NCBI RefSeq assembly: GCF_900107485.1
Contig: NZ_FNQE01000011.1
Location: 29,138-93,137, forward strand
Origin: Proteiniborus ethanoligenes
Lineage (GTDB): Bacteria > Bacillota > Clostridia > Tissierellales > Proteiniboraceae
DNA: 64,000 bases
Reading direction: 5' to 3'
Made by a program: the position numbers and the translations under genes. A model generated the notes under the pieces. The model had not been told where the DNA came from, did no database searches, and saw nothing but the letters and a program-made list of their open reading frames with translations. Shown piece by piece: positions 10,024-19,396 of this stretch; the first letter of the stretch is position 1, and each line of letters begins with the position of its first letter.

Positions 10024-10848
10024 TTATTCGCTCAATAGCTGAGCATTTTCTTTTAGCTTTTCTGCTCTTTCGTTTATATCTTTTACTAATATACTAATGT
10101 AATTGTTTATGTCTATTTGATTAGAGGAAATGCTTAAAAGCTCGTCAAGTCTTCCAGTAATTTTGCTAGTGGATTTTCTAAGCTCTCCAATAATTTTATC
10201 TGCATTTTTTATATATTCATTTGTTGCATTGGCCAAACTTCTGATTTCCTCTGCAACTACCATAAACCCACTGCCATCTTTACCTAGCCTAGCCGCTTCT
10301 ATGGCAGCATTTAGACCTAGCATGTTTGTTTTATTTGAAATACTTGTTATAAAGCCAAGTATGTTTTCAGTATCCCTTACGCTTTTTAAGGATTCATCTG
10401 TAATATGACTAAGGCTTTCTCCTACGTCTTTAAGCTTTATAGAATTTTCTGAAATCGACTCAGTTATTGATACCATTTGCTGCATTGTATCGTGAAGATT
10501 GTCAGCTAATGCTAATAATAAATCTTGTCTATCTACAGCCTCAGTAAATACAACAGAACCAATAACCTTGTCATTATTATCACGAAGAGGAATTGCTATT
10601 GCAATGTAGGGAAACCCAAAGACTTCACTTCCTACTCTCCTAATAACCTTTTTCCCACTAATAATGCTTTCATAGGATACTGAGTTTTTTACATGAGGAG
10701 AACCACTCCTTATTTTATGATCCTGCTTTTCACTTGGAACATATATAAGACATTTTTCAAGATCACATACTGAAACAGAAAAATCAGTGTTTGTAAGTTG
10801 GTTTATATAGGGAGCAACAGCTACAAAACTGTCCAGAATATTACTCAT
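10024..10848 (-). CDS. Short cytosolic MCP-like signalling protein
   Basis: A 274-residue protein with no membrane segment. Residues 1-125 form a small sensor-like domain ([20 protein letters not shown] resembles the core of PAS/Cache/GAF-like folds). The C-terminal half is a truncated MCP signalling helix pair whose tip reads [20 protein letters not shown], a recognisable variant of the canonical tip. The start at 10848 follows AGGGGGA; the longer in-frame start lacks an RBS. It is the first gene of the sigma-54 operon that continues with the KAS-III-like gene. Co-transcription with metabolic enzymes suggests it links the pathway to chemotaxis, by sensing a cytosolic metabolite. Confidence 0.88.
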   Translation of the reverse strand: MSNILDSFVAVAPYINQLTNTDFSVSVCDLEKCLIYVPSEKQDHKIRSGSPHVKNSVSYESIISGKKVIRRVGSEVFGFPYIAIAIPLRDNNDKVIGSVVFTEAVDRQDLLLALADNLHDTMQQMVSITESISENSIKLKDVGESLSHITDESLKSVRDTENILGFITSISNKTNMLGLNAAIEAARLGKDGSGFMVVAEEIRSLANATNEYIKNADKIIGELRKSTSKITGRLDELLSISSNQIDINNYISILVKDINERAEKLKENAQLLSE

Positions 10849-10907
10849 CTTTTTCCCCCTTTTCATTTATCTAAATATAATTAATTTTCTATCTAATTTA
10901 ATATATC

Positions 10908-10923
10908 AGCAATTTTTATGCCA
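10908..10923 (-). promoter_or_regulatory. Sigma-54 (-24/-12) promoter of the MCP-like/CoA-transferase operon
   Basis: On the minus strand TGGCATAAAAATTGCT has the GG and GC elements exactly 10 nt apart, as sigma-54 requires (consensus TGGCAC-N5-TTGCW). It lies 60 bp upstream of the ATG at 10848. Confidence 0.85.
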
Positions 10924-11056
10924 GTTTTATACTTTAATTCGTTTCCTAGAATGATTTTTTCTAATGTGTATAAATACATAAGACTATATGTTTTTTGTCC
11001 ATTAATGACACAGATGTATTATCTTTTTATGTTTTATATATGTACTCTTTTTAAAA

Positions 11057-11075
11057 CATGTATGAAATAAGTACA
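11057..11075 (-). promoter_or_regulatory. Candidate enhancer (UAS) for the sigma-54 activator
   Basis: Minus-strand TGTACTTATTTCATACATG shares the core TTTCATACA and outer TGT with motifs upstream of the other sigma-54 promoters here. It sits about 135-165 bp upstream of the -24/-12 element at 10908-10923, the usual enhancer distance. Confidence 0.5.
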
Positions 11076-11094
11076 TTATTAATGAGTTATGGGC

Positions 11095-11135
11095 AAAAAA
11101 GAAGCTACCTTACACAGCAGGGTAGCATCTTTTTT
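11095..11135 (-). terminator. Intrinsic terminator after livM
   Basis: A 15-bp stem with one mismatch (AAAAAAGAAGCTACC at 11095-11109 against 11121-11135) ends in a T-run on the minus strand, about 85 bp past the livM stop. Confidence 0.8.
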
Positions 11136-11220
11136 GCTATATCTATAAATTTCCTGGGGGAAATTAATGTTTCATTGCTAGCCCTACCCACAGAAAATTT
11201 CCCAATATTTTTATACAGAA

Positions 11221-12237
11221 TTAGCTACTGGAACTAGCCTCTATTTTAGCTGTTTCCTTATCTTTTCTTTTTTTATTTTCACGATATTTGAGCCATAGCC
11301 CTACAAAGCCCTGAGGCATAAAAAGAACTACCAGTACATACATGGAACCAAAGAATATTAGCCATCTTTCAAATATAGGATGTACTGAACGCAATGTTAA
11401 TAGAATATTTTGGACCACATTCACTACAGCACTACCTACTATTCCACCATATAAGGTTCCAGTTCCACCTACTAAGGTATACAACAATGCATTTAATGTC
11501 TGCTGTATAGACAATAAGTCTGTATTGGCAAATCTATTGAATATACCAAACATTATCCCAGCAAGTCCACCAGCAATTCCAGCTACCTGTAAAGAAATAA
11601 GCTTGTATTTTTCAACATTATAGCCAAGAAACTGTGCTCTTTGCTCATTTTCACGAATAGCTAAAAGTACTCTACCTGTTGGTGACATTATAAACTTCCT
11701 TAACACTATTGCCATTACTATTAAAAACAGTAATGCAAAGTAATAAAACATTAATCTATCTCTTAGGATATCTGGAACTCTAAATGTAAGTCCGTCAGCA
11801 CCATTCGTTACGCTTCTCCATCTCTCAGCACTATTTCTAACTATTTCACCTAAGGCCATAGTTATCATTGTAGCTGTAAGCACATTTCCGCCACCTCTTA
11901 GGGAGATCTTTCCCATAAGAAATGCGCATATTGATGAAAAAACTACTGTAACTATAATTGCTAAAAGAAATACTGGTATATTAGCCCCGAAGTTTGTAAA
12001 TAGAATCCCAACTATATATGCTCCGCTCCCAAAGAACATCGCATGCCCAAGATTAATAAATCCCGTATAACCCCTTAAAATATCATAACTCATTCCATAT
12101 ACTGCTAAAATAAAAATTCTAGTGAACAAATTGATAATTGATAATGAAGAAAAAAATGGAATCACCGATAGTATAACTAGCAATATTATTGTAGGTATAA
12201 TGTGTTTTCTATTTAAGCTTTTTCCTAATGTCATCAT
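11221..12237 (-). CDS. livM: Branched-chain-amino-acid-type ABC importer permease LivM
   Basis: A 338-residue polytopic membrane protein of the LivM family, with about eight to ten hydrophobic segments and the family motif GYTGFINLGHAMFFGSGAY near residue 55. The EAA-like loop is NEQRAQFLGYNVEKYKL. It forms half of the inner-membrane channel with LivH. Its ATG overlaps the livH stop (ATGA), so the two are translationally coupled. It is last in the operon, before the terminator at 11095-11135. Liv-type systems also import other small organic acids and amides, and the operon context here leaves the substrate open. Confidence 0.94.
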   Translation of the reverse strand: MMTLGKSLNRKHIIPTIILLVILSVIPFFSSLSIINLFTRIFILAVYGMSYDILRGYTGFINLGHAMFFGSGAYIVGILFTNFGANIPVFLLAIIVTVVFSSICAFLMGKISLRGGGNVLTATMITMALGEIVRNSAERWRSVTNGADGLTFRVPDILRDRLMFYYFALLFLIVMAIVLRKFIMSPTGRVLLAIRENEQRAQFLGYNVEKYKLISLQVAGIAGGLAGIMFGIFNRFANTDLLSIQQTLNALLYTLVGGTGTLYGGIVGSAVVNVVQNILLTLRSVHPIFERWLIFFGSMYVLVVLFMPQGFVGLWLKYRENKKRKDKETAKIEASSSS

Positions 12238-13100
12238 TTCTTCACCGCCAATCCAAATAATCCTTGTGGTTTAAAGGCTAATACTAATGCCATTAGCGTT
12301 ACGTTGGCTACAACAGCAAGTGATGGTGCATACCAGCCTATTATTGCCCCCATTAGTCCTAAGAAAATACTTCCCATTGCCGAGCCTATAAAGCTGCCCA
12401 TACCGCCAACAACAACCACTATAAATGCTAATATCTGGTTATATACTCCGGCTGTAGATACCATGTTGCCTACTAGTGGAGCATATAAAGCACCGCCTAA
12501 TCCTGCTAATGCAGCTCCTCCTGCAAATACTAAGGTAAAGTAAAGTCTGATATTTTTACCTAATGCCTGTACCATGTCCGGTCTTTGTACTCCAGCTCTT
12601 ATTACCATACCTACCTTAGTGCGATTTAATAGGAAGTGTATTCCTAACGCAACCACTAGCCCTACTGCTATTAAGAATATTCTGTAATGAACTATAGTAA
12701 CTCCGCCTATTATAGTGGTACCTGAAAGAAAATCTGGTCTAAGTACAGCAATAGGAGTTGCACCCCAGAATAAACGTACCAAGTCTGTAAATATTACTTG
12801 AAGCCCAAGTGTAATAAGTATTTGTGCAGGTACATTACCATATACTCTGCTTACAAATAGCTTTTCGAAGAAAATTCCCAGCAAGAACACTACTACTATA
12901 GCGGCTAGTATGCCTAATATAAAGCTGCCTGTCATATGATATATCCATATGAAGACATAGCCACCCCATAAGAATAAGGTTCCATGTGTGAAGTTTACAA
13001 CTCCCATTAAGCCGAGAATAATAGACAACCCGGATGCCATCAAGAATATTAATGCACCTTCTGCAAAACCATTTATTAAAAGTGTTACAATAATGTCCAT
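12234..13100 (-). CDS. livH: Branched-chain-amino-acid-type ABC importer permease LivH
   Basis: A 288-residue polytopic permease of the LivH family (motifs GLMGVVNFTHGTLFLWGGY near residue 30 and GGMGSFIGSAMGSIFLGL near 235). It pairs with LivM. RBS GGGAGGA precedes the ATG, 12 bp after the livF stop. The operon order livK-livG-livF-livH-livM, with the permeases after the ATPases, is all on one strand. Confidence 0.94.
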   Translation of the reverse strand: MDIIVTLLINGFAEGALIFLMASGLSIILGLMGVVNFTHGTLFLWGGYVFIWIYHMTGSFILGILAAIVVVFLLGIFFEKLFVSRVYGNVPAQILITLGLQVIFTDLVRLFWGATPIAVLRPDFLSGTTIIGGVTIVHYRIFLIAVGLVVALGIHFLLNRTKVGMVIRAGVQRPDMVQALGKNIRLYFTLVFAGGAALAGLGGALYAPLVGNMVSTAGVYNQILAFIVVVVGGMGSFIGSAMGSIFLGLMGAIIGWYAPSLAVVANVTLMALVLAFKPQGLFGLAVKK

Positions 13101-13112
13101 AGTATCCTCCCT

Positions 13113-13817
13113 CTAAATTCCAAGATGCTTTGCCTGAAGCTCTGTATCTTTTATTAGGTCCTTTATAGTCCCATCATGCACAGTTCTTCCCTCGTCGATA
13201 ATATAGTATCTTGATGCTACTGCACAGGCTAAGGCAAAGTTCTGCTCTACTAACAGAATAGTACTTTCCTTGCTGATTTCTCTAAGTGCTAGCCCTAATC
13301 TTTCAATAACTACTGGTGCTAGCCCCTTACTAGGTTCATCAATTAGTATAATCTTATTATCATTTAATAAAGCTCTAGATATAGATAGCATTTGTCTTTG
13401 TCCCCCGCTAAGGGTTTTAGCTAATCTTTTATAGGCTATTTTCAGGTCAGGAAACAGGTCAAGTACACGTGCTAATCTATCAAGTGTTACCTTGTCTTCC
13501 TTCCACATTGCAATTTTTAAATTCTCTTCAATAGTTAATTCATCAAATACTCCATAATCCTCTGGAACGTATCCTATTCCTTTTTTTGCTATATGATAAG
13601 TTGGTACCCCAACGATTGATTCACCATCTAACATAATAGATCCACTTCGGGTGTTCACTAGTCCCATTATTGTTTTTAAAAAGGTGGTTTTCCCTGCACC
13701 ATTCCTACCTAAAATAGCTATGGCCTCACCTTTATTTACTTCTACATTAACACCCTGTAAAATAGTATAAAGTCCGATATATGATACTAAATCTTCTGTT
13801 TTAAGAATTGATGTCAT
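13113..13817 (-). CDS. livF: ABC importer ATPase LivF
   Basis: A 234-residue ATPase. Walker A is GRNGAGKTT (about 37), the signature is LSGGQRQM (about 138) and Walker B is IILIDEPSKGLAP. The final NFALACAVASRYYIIDEG is typical of LivF. Its start overlaps the end of livG by 17 bp. It energises the LivHM channel. Confidence 0.95.
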   Translation of the reverse strand: MTSILKTEDLVSYIGLYTILQGVNVEVNKGEAIAILGRNGAGKTTFLKTIMGLVNTRSGSIMLDGESIVGVPTYHIAKKGIGYVPEDYGVFDELTIEENLKIAMWKEDKVTLDRLARVLDLFPDLKIAYKRLAKTLSGGQRQMLSISRALLNDNKIILIDEPSKGLAPVVIERLGLALREISKESTILLVEQNFALACAVASRYYIIDEGRTVHDGTIKDLIKDTELQAKHLGI

Positions 13818-14571
13818 CTAGAACCCCTCCTCCCAGATAAGCCTTAAGAACCTCAGGATCTTTTGAAACTGCTTCTGGATCCCCCTCAATAAGCTTCATT
13901 CCATTAACTATAATAATTAATTTGTCTGAAAGGGTCTTTACCATGTCCATCTTGTGCTCAATCAAAATTATAGTAGTTCCCTGCTTCTTCGTTTTTTGAA
14001 GTATGTCTATCATAGTTGGTACTTCTTCTATAGCCATGCCGGCAGTAGGCTCATCTAATAATAGTACCTCTGGGTCAAGAGCTAAAACCATACCTAATTC
14101 AAGCTTTCTCTGCTCACCATGACTTAATTCACTTGCTTTAAAGTCTTTTTTATCCTTTAATAGTACTCTTTCTAGGATTTCTTCTGTCTTTTCGTTTAAC
14201 TGACTATATTTCCTATGATCCGTAAAAATCTTATATCCTACATTTTCACGAGCCTGCATAGATAATCTAACGTTTTCGTAAGCTGTTAAGCTTGGAAAAA
14301 CATTTGTTAATTGAAACGACCTGCCCATGCCCATTTTTACTCGGTCAATAGGGGACAGACTTGTAACGTCTGTCCCTTTGAAAAAGATTTTTCCCTCTGT
14401 AGGCTTTAAAAGACCACTCATTAGGTTAAATAAAGTTGTCTTTCCTGCCCCATTAGGTCCGAGTATGGTAGTAAACACGTTTTTCTCTAATTCGAGATTA
14501 ACCTTGTTTACCGCTTTATGGGCTCCGAAACTTATGCCTAAATTTTCAGTACGAATTAATGTTTCACCCAT
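13801..14571 (-). CDS. livG: ABC importer ATPase LivG
   Basis: A 256-residue ATPase. Walker A is GPNGAGKTT, the signature is the variant LSHGEQRK, Walker B is VLLLDEPTAGM, then IEHKMDMV. The insert after Walker A with GMGRSFQLTNVFPSLTAYENV is diagnostic of LivG. The ATG at 14571 gives sensible RBS spacing; the in-frame ATG at 14580 would sit on top of the AAAGG site. Confidence 0.94.
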   Translation of the reverse strand: MGETLIRTENLGISFGAHKAVNKVNLELEKNVFTTILGPNGAGKTTLFNLMSGLLKPTEGKIFFKGTDVTSLSPIDRVKMGMGRSFQLTNVFPSLTAYENVRLSMQARENVGYKIFTDHRKYSQLNEKTEEILERVLLKDKKDFKASELSHGEQRKLELGMVLALDPEVLLLDEPTAGMAIEEVPTMIDILQKTKKQGTTIILIEHKMDMVKTLSDKLIIIVNGMKLIEGDPEAVSKDPEVLKAYLGGGVLDDINS

Positions 14572-14610
14572 TTCATACATCCTTTCTGCTATTAGCCATT
14601 TCTATTGGTT

Positions 14611-15834
14611 TTAACGCTTTGCATCAGCTGGAACTGTTATTGCTGGTGCTATATCTTCAGCTGGTATTTCACGTACTAGTTTTGGTACTGGATGGTCTAC
14701 GCCATCTACTTCTGTAAGTACGATTTCATACAATGGTTGTATTGCTTGATGGTCTTCTTCACGGAAGTATCTCTTACCAGTAGGGCTATCAAATTCCATT
14801 CCCCTCATGGTTTTGATTAGCTCTTCTGCATCAGCATTTCCGCCAGTTTTTTCTAAAGCTGTAACTACTGCCATAGCACATGCCATACCACCAGATGTAA
14901 ATAAATCTGGAACTGAGTTATATTTTTCTTTATGTTTTTCAACTAGCCAATCATTAACAGGGTTTTGTGGAACGCTGTTATAATATACAGTAAATCCAGG
15001 CATACCTATCATTGGTTGCATCATTCTTAATGCTGCAATTTCTGGAGCACCTGTAGTAATTTTAATTCCATGGCTTTCAAGGTCAAGCTCCATTAATTGT
15101 CCCCATGGGTTATTAGCTCCAGCCCAAATAACGTATAGATAATCTGGTTTTGCTTCTCTAATTCTTAATATATAAGGAGTAAAGTCTGTAGTTTCTGCTG
15201 GTGGGAACTCTTGATGAATAAGCTCAGCTCCACCATCTTGTAATGCACCAACAACTGGGTCAACCATTGAACGTCCAAATGCACTGTCTGGTGCTAATGT
15301 AGCAACCTTCGCACCTGGCTTATTGTTAATAATAACGTTTGCCATAGCTTTAGCATCCTGTGCTGAGTTTCTTCCTGTACAGAATGTATATCTATTCCAA
15401 GCAGGTCCAGTTAAAAAGTCTGCAGCTGCAGGATCAATAACTATTACTTTTTTGAATTCTTCTGCAAGCTCTAATATAGCAGCAGCATCAGATGATGATG
15501 CAGGCCCTACTAATATATCTACTTTGTCTACGTCTAATAATTTAATTGCTCTTTCTCTAGCTACATCAGGTACAGTAGTAGTGTCTTCCCAAATAACTTC
15601 TATCTTTCTACCTGCTACTTCCATAGTTCCCTTTGTTGCATATTCTAATCCTAGCTCAAAGCCTCTTTGCATTTGTTGACCATAATCTTGTAGGGCACCA
15701 CTCAAAGATGTAATTCCCCCGATTCTAATAGGTTCGCTTTTGTCTACGCCACCAGTTGTCTTGCCTGCACAACCTGTTAAGAACAGTGACAATGCAAACG
15801 TTATCACTAATAGTAAAGAAATTGCTCTTTTCAA
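14611..15834 (-). CDS. livK: ABC importer substrate-binding lipoprotein, LivK type
   Basis: A 407-residue periplasmic-binding-protein fold (type I, Leu/Ile/Val receptor family). It has a lipoprotein signal with lipobox LFLTGCAGK (Cys about residue 22), then IRIGGITSLSGALQDYGQQM, the family N-terminal motif. It starts at TTG (15834) with AGGAGG 8 bp upstream. It heads the liv operon and is directly under a sigma-54 promoter, so the importer is induced with the catabolic enzymes. The ligand is probably a small organic or amino acid linked to that pathway; leucine is not assured. Confidence 0.93.
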   Translation of the reverse strand: MKRAISLLLVITFALSLFLTGCAGKTTGGVDKSEPIRIGGITSLSGALQDYGQQMQRGFELGLEYATKGTMEVAGRKIEVIWEDTTTVPDVARERAIKLLDVDKVDILVGPASSSDAAAILELAEEFKKVIVIDPAAADFLTGPAWNRYTFCTGRNSAQDAKAMANVIINNKPGAKVATLAPDSAFGRSMVDPVVGALQDGGAELIHQEFPPAETTDFTPYILRIREAKPDYLYVIWAGANNPWGQLMELDLESHGIKITTGAPEIAALRMMQPMIGMPGFTVYYNSVPQNPVNDWLVEKHKEKYNSVPDLFTSGGMACAMAVVTALEKTGGNADAEELIKTMRGMEFDSPTGKRYFREEDHQAIQPLYEIVLTEVDGVDHPVPKLVREIPAEDIAPAITVPADAKR

Positions 15835-15907
15835 AATAAAACCCTCCTTAAAATTATATGTTTATTTTTTATAAATTTTAGGTTTTAAGACCTTGTCTAA
15901 AATAAAT

Positions 15908-15923
15908 TGCAATTCTTATGCCA
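15908..15923 (-). promoter_or_regulatory. Sigma-54 promoter of the liv operon
   Basis: Minus-strand TGGCATAAGAATTGCA has GG-N10-GC spacing and lies 74 bp upstream of the livK TTG start. Confidence 0.87.
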
Positions 15924-16097
15924 TTTGATAAGAATTGATGCAAAGTATTTTTCTCTTAGCTTGTCTGCTTTTAAAATAGCCTTGATAATTAGTGCTTTAT
16001 ACCTAAAACCCCTGTTGATTTATTTGTTATAATTTTGAATTTTATTTTCGAAGTATATTTCTAGGTATAATAATTTTGTATATTACTAGGAGTTTCC

Positions 16098-16135
16098 TGT
16101 GTTTATTTCGTACATGTGTATGGATTTCATACACA
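16098..16135. promoter_or_regulatory. Two overlapping candidate activator sites upstream of livK
   Basis: TGTGTTTATTTCGTACATG (16098-16116) overlaps a near-perfect palindrome, TGTGTATG (16115-16122) and CATACACA (16128-16135) around a 5-bp spacer. Both fit the motif seen near the other sigma-54 promoters and lie about 175-230 bp upstream of the livK -24/-12 element. Confidence 0.55.
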
Positions 16136-16242
16136 TTCCATTTCCTTATAAATAACAAGATATTTTACTTTTCTTTAAAATTTCTCCAATAATTCTTTTT
16201 TATTTTACCTGTATGTAGCTTATTTACCTACTTAAAAAGCAC

Positions 16243-16261
16243 TGTGTGTTTTTTATACACT
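16243..16261. promoter_or_regulatory. Further candidate activator site
   Basis: TGTGTGTTTTTTATACACT matches the same 19-bp pattern. It lies between the livK promoter and the MaoC-like gene, in a 470-bp non-coding stretch whose other contents are the sites listed separately. Confidence 0.4.
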
Positions 16262-16305
16262 ACTTATGGCTCAATACTCTCTATAAAGGTTAATGATTCT
16301 TAACC

Positions 16306-16722
16306 TTATTTTGGTGGCATTACTGTAGCTACACCATCAAGAACTATGTCCCCATTTTGATTTATGCAAGTAGTTCGTAATTTCAGTCTATTTTTTTCTG
16401 TTACAATTTCAGTTACCTCAACTTCTGCCTTTATAGTATCTCCTATTCTAACAGGTGCAGTAAATTTTAACTCTTGCCCCATATATATTGTACCTGGCCC
16501 AGGCAGCTTCATTCCTAAAACTGCAGATATTAATCCAGCAGTTAGCATTCCATGTGCAATCCTACTTTTAAAGAATGTATCTTTAGCATATTCTTCATTT
16601 ATATGGGCTGGGTTTAAATCCCCTGTTATACCTGCATAAAGATACACATCTGTTTCAGTGATTGTTTTCTGGAAAAAAGCCTTCTCTCCCAATTTTAGCT
16701 CCTGTATTGTTTTACCTTTCAT
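16306..16722 (-). CDS. MaoC-like (R)-specific enoyl-CoA hydratase
   Basis: A 138-residue hot-dog-fold protein of the PhaJ/MaoC type. The catalytic hydratase-2 motif is seen as AGITGDLNPAHINEEYA (Asp, Asn and His of D-x(4)-H) and is followed by RIAHGMLTAGLIS. The reaction is hydration of trans-2-enoyl-CoA to (R)-3-hydroxyacyl-CoA, or the reverse. The start at 16722 has GGAGG 7 bp upstream; the longer in-frame start does not. It is a single gene behind its own sigma-54 promoter. With the SDR it would interconvert crotonyl-CoA-like, (R)-3-hydroxyacyl-CoA and 3-ketoacyl-CoA species. Confidence 0.9.
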   Translation of the reverse strand: MKGKTIQELKLGEKAFFQKTITETDVYLYAGITGDLNPAHINEEYAKDTFFKSRIAHGMLTAGLISAVLGMKLPGPGTIYMGQELKFTAPVRIGDTIKAEVEVTEIVTEKNRLKLRTTCINQNGDIVLDGVATVMPPK

Positions 16723-16762
16723 TTTATTTCCTCCTTTCTTTTTTACTCTGTTAAATAAATTA

Positions 16763-16778
16763 TGCAATTATTGTACCA
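16763..16778 (-). promoter_or_regulatory. Sigma-54 promoter of the MaoC-like gene
   Basis: Minus-strand TGGTACAATAATTGCA keeps GG-N10-GC. The ATG at 16722 is 41 bp downstream, and the regulator terminator lies just upstream, so this is a separate transcript. Confidence 0.8.
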
Positions 16779-16831
16779 ATTAAAATACAAAACAGCCTTT
16801 TATATTATTTGTATTTAACTGGCAATAAAAA

Positions 16832-16853
16832 AAGGAAGAAATTATTCTTCCTT
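16832..16853 (-). terminator. Intrinsic terminator of the regulator gene
   Basis: A 9-bp stem (AAGGAAGAA/TTCTTCCTT) with a 4-nt loop is followed by a T-run on the minus strand, 11 bp after the stop at 16864. Confidence 0.85.
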
Positions 16854-16863
16854 GATTTTAGTT

Positions 16864-18327
16864 TTATGAAATTCCATACTTCTCTAGCTTATCATACAAG
16901 CTAGAACGACTTATCTCTAGTAGCTTAGCAGTTTGTAGCTTGTTCCCATCAGTATATTCTAAGCATCTTGCTAAGGCTTCTTTTTCCGTATCTTCAATTA
17001 TGTCCTTTAATGGTCTTATAGGCCCATCTACTATTCTTCTTGTGTGCTGCTTTAAGTATATTGGTAGATGGACAGGTAATATAGTATCTGAGTCAGTTAG
17101 ATTAATAGCTCTCTCTAGTACATTTTCCAGCTCTCTAACATTTCCTGGCCAGCTATGTCCTATTAAGTGCTCCATAGCATTCTCAGATATATTAGATACA
17201 TATTTCCCAAGCTGATTTGAAAGCTTATTAAGTAGTATTGAAACAAGCTCTCCAATATCTCCATGCCTTTCTCTTAAAGGTGGTATCTCTATAGTCATTA
17301 CATTAAGTCTATAGTATAAATCTTCTCTGAATTTTCCTTCATCTATTAACTGTCTTAGGTCTTTGTTAGTAGCAGCAATAACTCTAACATCAACCTTTAC
17401 TATATTGTTCCCGCCAACTCTTTCAAATTCTTTTTCTTGTAAAACTCTTAATAGCTTTGCCTGCATTTTAAGTGGCATGTCTCCTATCTCATCTAGAAAA
17501 ATGCTTCCTCCATTAGCCAGTTCAAACTTACCTATTTTTCCTCCTTTTTTAGCACCTGTAAATGCTCCCTCCTCGTATCCGAAAAGCTCTGATTCTAGAA
17601 GCTCTGAAGGTATTGCTGCACTATTTACTTTAACAAAAGGAGAAAAATTTCTCACACTGTCATTATGTATCGCATGGGCAAATAATTCTTTCCCAGTACC
17701 ACTTTCTCCTAGGATCAGTACATTAGAGTTTGTTTGAGATGCTCTTCTCCCTATGAATTTTGCAGCTGACATTTTTTCGCTGTTGCCAATTATATTGTCC
17801 CAGGAATATTTAGCTCCGTGCATTTCCTTTAGCTGGTTTTTGTACAGATAAAGCTCTGTTTCTAAAAGCTTATTTTTTTCAATAATATCCCTAAATTGAT
17901 GAAGGTCTTCAAAAAGTACCATTCCAACTCCATATTTTATTTCTCCGTTTTCATCAAGAACAGGAAGTCTATGTACTATTGCAGTATGTCCATTTTCAAA
18001 GGTATGCTTCCATGCTATTTCCGCTTTTTTAGTTTTAAATACATAGGGAAATCTAGAATACTTGTCTACTTCTAGTACAGGCTTACCTATTATCTCTTTC
18101 TTAGAAAAACCTAGGTAATCTGCAAAAACTTGATTAATCATTCTAACTCTGCTATCTTTGTCTAGCAAAATAAATGGTACAGGAAGGGGATCAAATATTT
18201 TGTTCATCATTGTAATAAAGTATTCACTTAATATAGAATCTTCACTTAACACTAATGAGTTATTATGTAGGTTTTGGAATTCTTTAGCTCCTTCTTGCAT
18301 TTTAGTGTTTATTTGCTTTCCACTCAA
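16864..18327 (-). CDS. Sigma-54-dependent transcriptional activator (PAS-AAA+-Fis)
   Basis: A 487-residue enhancer-binding protein. Order: a PAS domain (about 45-160), a short coiled linker, the AAA+ domain with Walker [12 protein letters not shown] and the sigma-54 contact loop [10 protein letters not shown], Walker [12 protein letters not shown], the R-finger region, and a Fis-type helix-turn-helix ([20 protein letters not shown]) at the C-terminus. The GAFTGA loop shows it acts on sigma-54 holoenzyme. The best start is TTG at 18327, 8 bp after GGAGG. It sits between target transcripts that all carry -24/-12 promoters, so it is almost certainly their activator. PAS suggests control by a small ligand or redox state. 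A candidate binding site lies upstream of the gene itself. Confidence 0.95.
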   Translation of the reverse strand: MSGKQINTKMQEGAKEFQNLHNNSLVLSEDSILSEYFITMMNKIFDPLPVPFILLDKDSRVRMINQVFADYLGFSKKEIIGKPVLEVDKYSRFPYVFKTKKAEIAWKHTFENGHTAIVHRLPVLDENGEIKYGVGMVLFEDLHQFRDIIEKNKLLETELYLYKNQLKEMHGAKYSWDNIIGNSEKMSAAKFIGRRASQTNSNVLILGESGTGKELFAHAIHNDSVRNFSPFVKVNSAAIPSELLESELFGYEEGAFTGAKKGGKIGKFELANGGSIFLDEIGDMPLKMQAKLLRVLQEKEFERVGGNNIVKVDVRVIAATNKDLRQLIDEGKFREDLYYRLNVMTIEIPPLRERHGDIGELVSILLNKLSNQLGKYVSNISENAMEHLIGHSWPGNVRELENVLERAINLTDSDTILPVHLPIYLKQHTRRIVDGPIRPLKDIIEDTEKEALARCLEYTDGNKLQTAKLLEISRSSLYDKLEKYGIS

Positions 18328-18419
18328 CAAAGTCACCTCCGATAGAACGTTTTCCTAATAAAAAACCTAGTAATCTAGTTATATATTAACACAGTAGCAA
18401 ACAAATAGCGACTATGCTT

Positions 18420-18438
18420 TGTGTTTTTTTCATACACA
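18420..18438. promoter_or_regulatory. Candidate activator site upstream of its own gene
   Basis: TGTGTTTTTTTCATACACA lies about 95 bp before the regulator start and fits the shared 19-bp motif. It could mediate autoregulation. Confidence 0.45.
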
Positions 18439-18464
18439 TTTTAATTGGCATTTGTTTTCCTTCT

Positions 18465-18503
18465 CAAAAAAATAGAACTGTCACCTTTTAATACCGGTGA
18501 CAG
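18465..18503 (-). terminator. Intrinsic terminator of the SDR gene
   Basis: CTGTCACC (18478-18485) pairs perfectly with GGTGACAG (18496-18503) and is followed on the minus strand by TTCTATTTTTTT. Confidence 0.8.
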
Positions 18504-18593
18504 CTCGGAGGATATTAAGTAAACCAATACTTAATTAGATAAAATCTTAGAATTAATATTTATCTGGTGAATTTTTGTCATCCCTTATTAATA

Positions 18594-19334
18594 TTATAGC
18601 ACTACTCCACCTGTAACTTCTAATACAGCTCCTGTAATGAAGCTAGCCTCATCAGATGCCAAGAAAGTATAAGCATTTGCGATGTCTTCTGGTGTTCCTA
18701 ATCTTTTCAGAGGAGCTTTGTCCTTCATCATGTCTAATACTTTTTCAGGCATTTTTTCTGTCATTGGAGTTAGAATAAATCCTGGTGCAACTGCATTGAC
18801 ACGTACACCTTTTTTCCCAAGCTCTTTTGCCCATGTTTTTGTCATACCTATGACTCCCCATTTTGTAGCTGCATAGTTTGTTTGTCCAAAGTTTCCATAT
18901 ACACCAACTACTGATGAAGCATTTAATATTACTCCTCCACCTTGTTCTGCCATTACTTTTGCAGCTTCCTGTCCGCAATTATATACTCCCTTTAGGTTTA
19001 CATTAATAACTCTATCAAATTCAGCTTCTGACATTTTAACTAATGTATTATCTGCAGTAATTCCAGCATTATTAACTATTATGTCAAGTTTTCCATACTT
19101 TTCAACTGTTTCTTTAACCATTTTGTTAACGCTTTCCAGACTGGTAACATCAACAATTGCTCCTATAGCTTCTCCACCCATAGCTTTAATTTCTTCTACT
19201 GTTCTGTCAACATCTGCTTGGCTTATATCTGCTATTACTACCTTTGCTCCTTCCTGTACAAACTTTTTAGCAGTTGCCTCGCCTATACCCCTGCCTGCAC
19301 CTGTTATTATTGCTACTTTGTCTAATAATTTCAT
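18594..19334 (-). CDS. 3-ketoacyl (acetoacetyl-CoA) reductase, SDR family
   Basis: A 246-residue classical short-chain dehydrogenase of the FabG/PhaB group. It has the cofactor loop TGAGRGIGEAT, NNAG, active-site Ser in LNASSVVG and YAATK, and the C-terminal GAVLEVTGG. It reduces a 3-ketoacyl thioester to the (R)-3-hydroxyacyl thioester with NAD(P)H, or the reverse in catabolism. It stands alone behind a consensus sigma-54 promoter and is not in a fatty-acid synthesis operon, so a catabolic partner of the MaoC-like hydratase is more likely than housekeeping FabG. Confidence 0.92.
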   Translation of the reverse strand: MKLLDKVAIITGAGRGIGEATAKKFVQEGAKVVIADISQADVDRTVEEIKAMGGEAIGAIVDVTSLESVNKMVKETVEKYGKLDIIVNNAGITADNTLVKMSEAEFDRVINVNLKGVYNCGQEAAKVMAEQGGGVILNASSVVGVYGNFGQTNYAATKWGVIGMTKTWAKELGKKGVRVNAVAPGFILTPMTEKMPEKVLDMMKDKAPLKRLGTPEDIANAYTFLASDEASFITGAVLEVTGGVVL

Positions 19335-19396
19335 TATTCTTCCTCCTTTAAATATATAATTTAATAATTATTTCACATCAATATCTATTTTATATA

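Noticed and set aside
13801..14571. LivG signature LSHGEQ as a defective ABC motif
   Set aside because: Ser-His-Gly-Glu is the normal variant in LivG proteins, so no loss of function is implied.
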